6,206 nt of DNA, taken from positions 1 to 6,206 of the forward strand of contig JADLDZ010000106.1 in assembly GCA_020846375.1 (NCBI GenBank). The letters run 5' to 3'. This document shows positions 5,894 through 6,206 of this stretch, in pieces. The position numbers and the translations under genes are program-made. A model generated the notes under the pieces. The model was not told the DNA's origin, did not search any database, and worked only from the letters and a program-made list of their open reading frames with translations. Numbering within the stretch: position 1 is the first letter of the stretch; each line of letters starts with the position of its first letter. The DNA is from Nitrospirales bacterium (GTDB taxonomy: Bacteria > Nitrospirota > Thermodesulfovibrionia > Thermodesulfovibrionales > Dissulfurispiraceae).

Positions 5894-6206
5894 ATGCAGC
5901 AGAAATCGGCGGTAAAAGTAATAATAGCCGGGGGGGGGACCGGCGGACATCTTTTTCCGGGTATTGCCACCGCGGAAGAGCTCAGGGAGAGGGGTGTCGC
6001 GCGCGAGATCGTCTTTGTCGGCACCGAGCATGGGATCGAGGCGAGGGTAATCCCCCGGGAGGGCTACCCCCTTCGTTTTATACGGGCGGAGGGCCTGGTG
6101 GGGAGGTCTTTCGCAAAAAAGGTGCGGGCGCTTTTTCTCTTCCTTCTCTCCCTGTATGATTCCCGCCGTATTCTGCGCTCGGTGAGGCCGGGCATCGTCA
6201 TCGGGG
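5894..6206 (+). CDS. murG: UDP-GlcNAc: undecaprenyl-PP-MurNAc-pentapeptide GlcNAc transferase MurG (5' part)
   Basis: MurG is the membrane-associated glycosyltransferase at the inner face of the cytoplasmic membrane that adds GlcNAc to lipid I, giving lipid II. About 104 codons are present before the window ends; full MurG is about 350-380 aa. The N-terminal Rossmann-type start VIIAGGGTGGHLFPG (residues 9-23) contains the first glycine-rich loop and H19, equivalent to H18 of E. coli MurG. FVGTEHGIEARVIP and a basic and hydrophobic stretch (AKKVRALFLFLLSLY) follow, matching the part of the family thought to contact the membrane. The frame stays open to the last base, and VRPGIVIG at the edge fits the next conserved strand. 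A run of nine G (5930-5938) encodes Gly13-15 in the correct frame. The UDP-GlcNAc-binding C-terminal domain lies outside the window. Confidence 0.96.
   Translation, partial: MQQKSAVKVIIAGGGTGGHLFPGIATAEELRERGVAREIVFVGTEHGIEARVIPREGYPLRFIRAEGLVGRSFAKKVRALFLFLLSLYDSRRILRSVRPGIVIG
5930..5938 (+). repeat. Nine-G homopolymer in the murG glycine loop
   Basis: Nine consecutive G encode three glycines of AGGGTGGH, the first nucleotide-binding loop of MurG. The frame is correct with nine. Gain or loss of one G would shift the frame at codon 13-15 and abolish the protein. Confidence 0.95.

Noticed and set aside
5919..5950. Apparent frameshift in murG at the poly-G run
   Set aside because: A careful count gives nine G, and the frame continues as GGGTGGHLFPG, so the gene is intact.

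Overview
The window is a stretch of a bacterial dcw (division and cell wall) cluster, all on the + strand. Its order is murF (3' part) - mraY - a serine D,D-carboxypeptidase (peptidase S11) - murD - ftsW - murG (5' part). High G+C, a signal-peptide-bearing D,D-carboxypeptidase and the style of MraY/FtsW/MurD suggest a Gram-negative bacterium. MraY in particular reads like proteins I know from Geobacter-type Desulfobacterota, and Nitrospirota are also possible. This placement comes from memory of family sequences, not a search, and is low confidence.

Layout. Bases 1-609 hold the C-terminal 202 residues of MurF. MraY follows 2 nt later (612-1694), complete, with its catalytic Asp residues at the same numbers as in E. 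coli. The carboxypeptidase gene (1715-2968) begins 20 nt after mraY, where murD would be expected next. It ends in a long Lys/Arg-rich tail built from a recent 104/110-bp duplication. After an 82-nt leader comes murD (3051-4487), whose stop overlaps the ftsW start by ATGA (4484-4487). ftsW runs to 5725. A 168-nt gap before murG contains a long imperfect inverted repeat (5728-5880) made of degenerate 9-13 nt units. murG starts at 5894 and runs off the window.

How the genes work together. MurD adds D-Glu and MurF adds D-Ala-D-Ala, both on the cytoplasmic UDP-MurNAc peptide. MraY loads the finished pentapeptide onto undecaprenyl phosphate (lipid I), and MurG adds GlcNAc (lipid II). FtsW polymerises lipid II at the septum. 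The inserted carboxypeptidase would trim the terminal D-Ala from pentapeptides outside the membrane, so precursor synthesis, polymerisation and trimming appear to be co-transcribed.

The cell-wall genes themselves are ordinary. The items worth a second look are the repeat-built hairpin between ftsW and murG, the carboxypeptidase and its duplicated basic tail inside the dcw operon, and a 9-G run in the murG start region. No RNA genes, CRISPR arrays, transposases or phage genes were seen, and there is no gene-free stretch over 300 nt.
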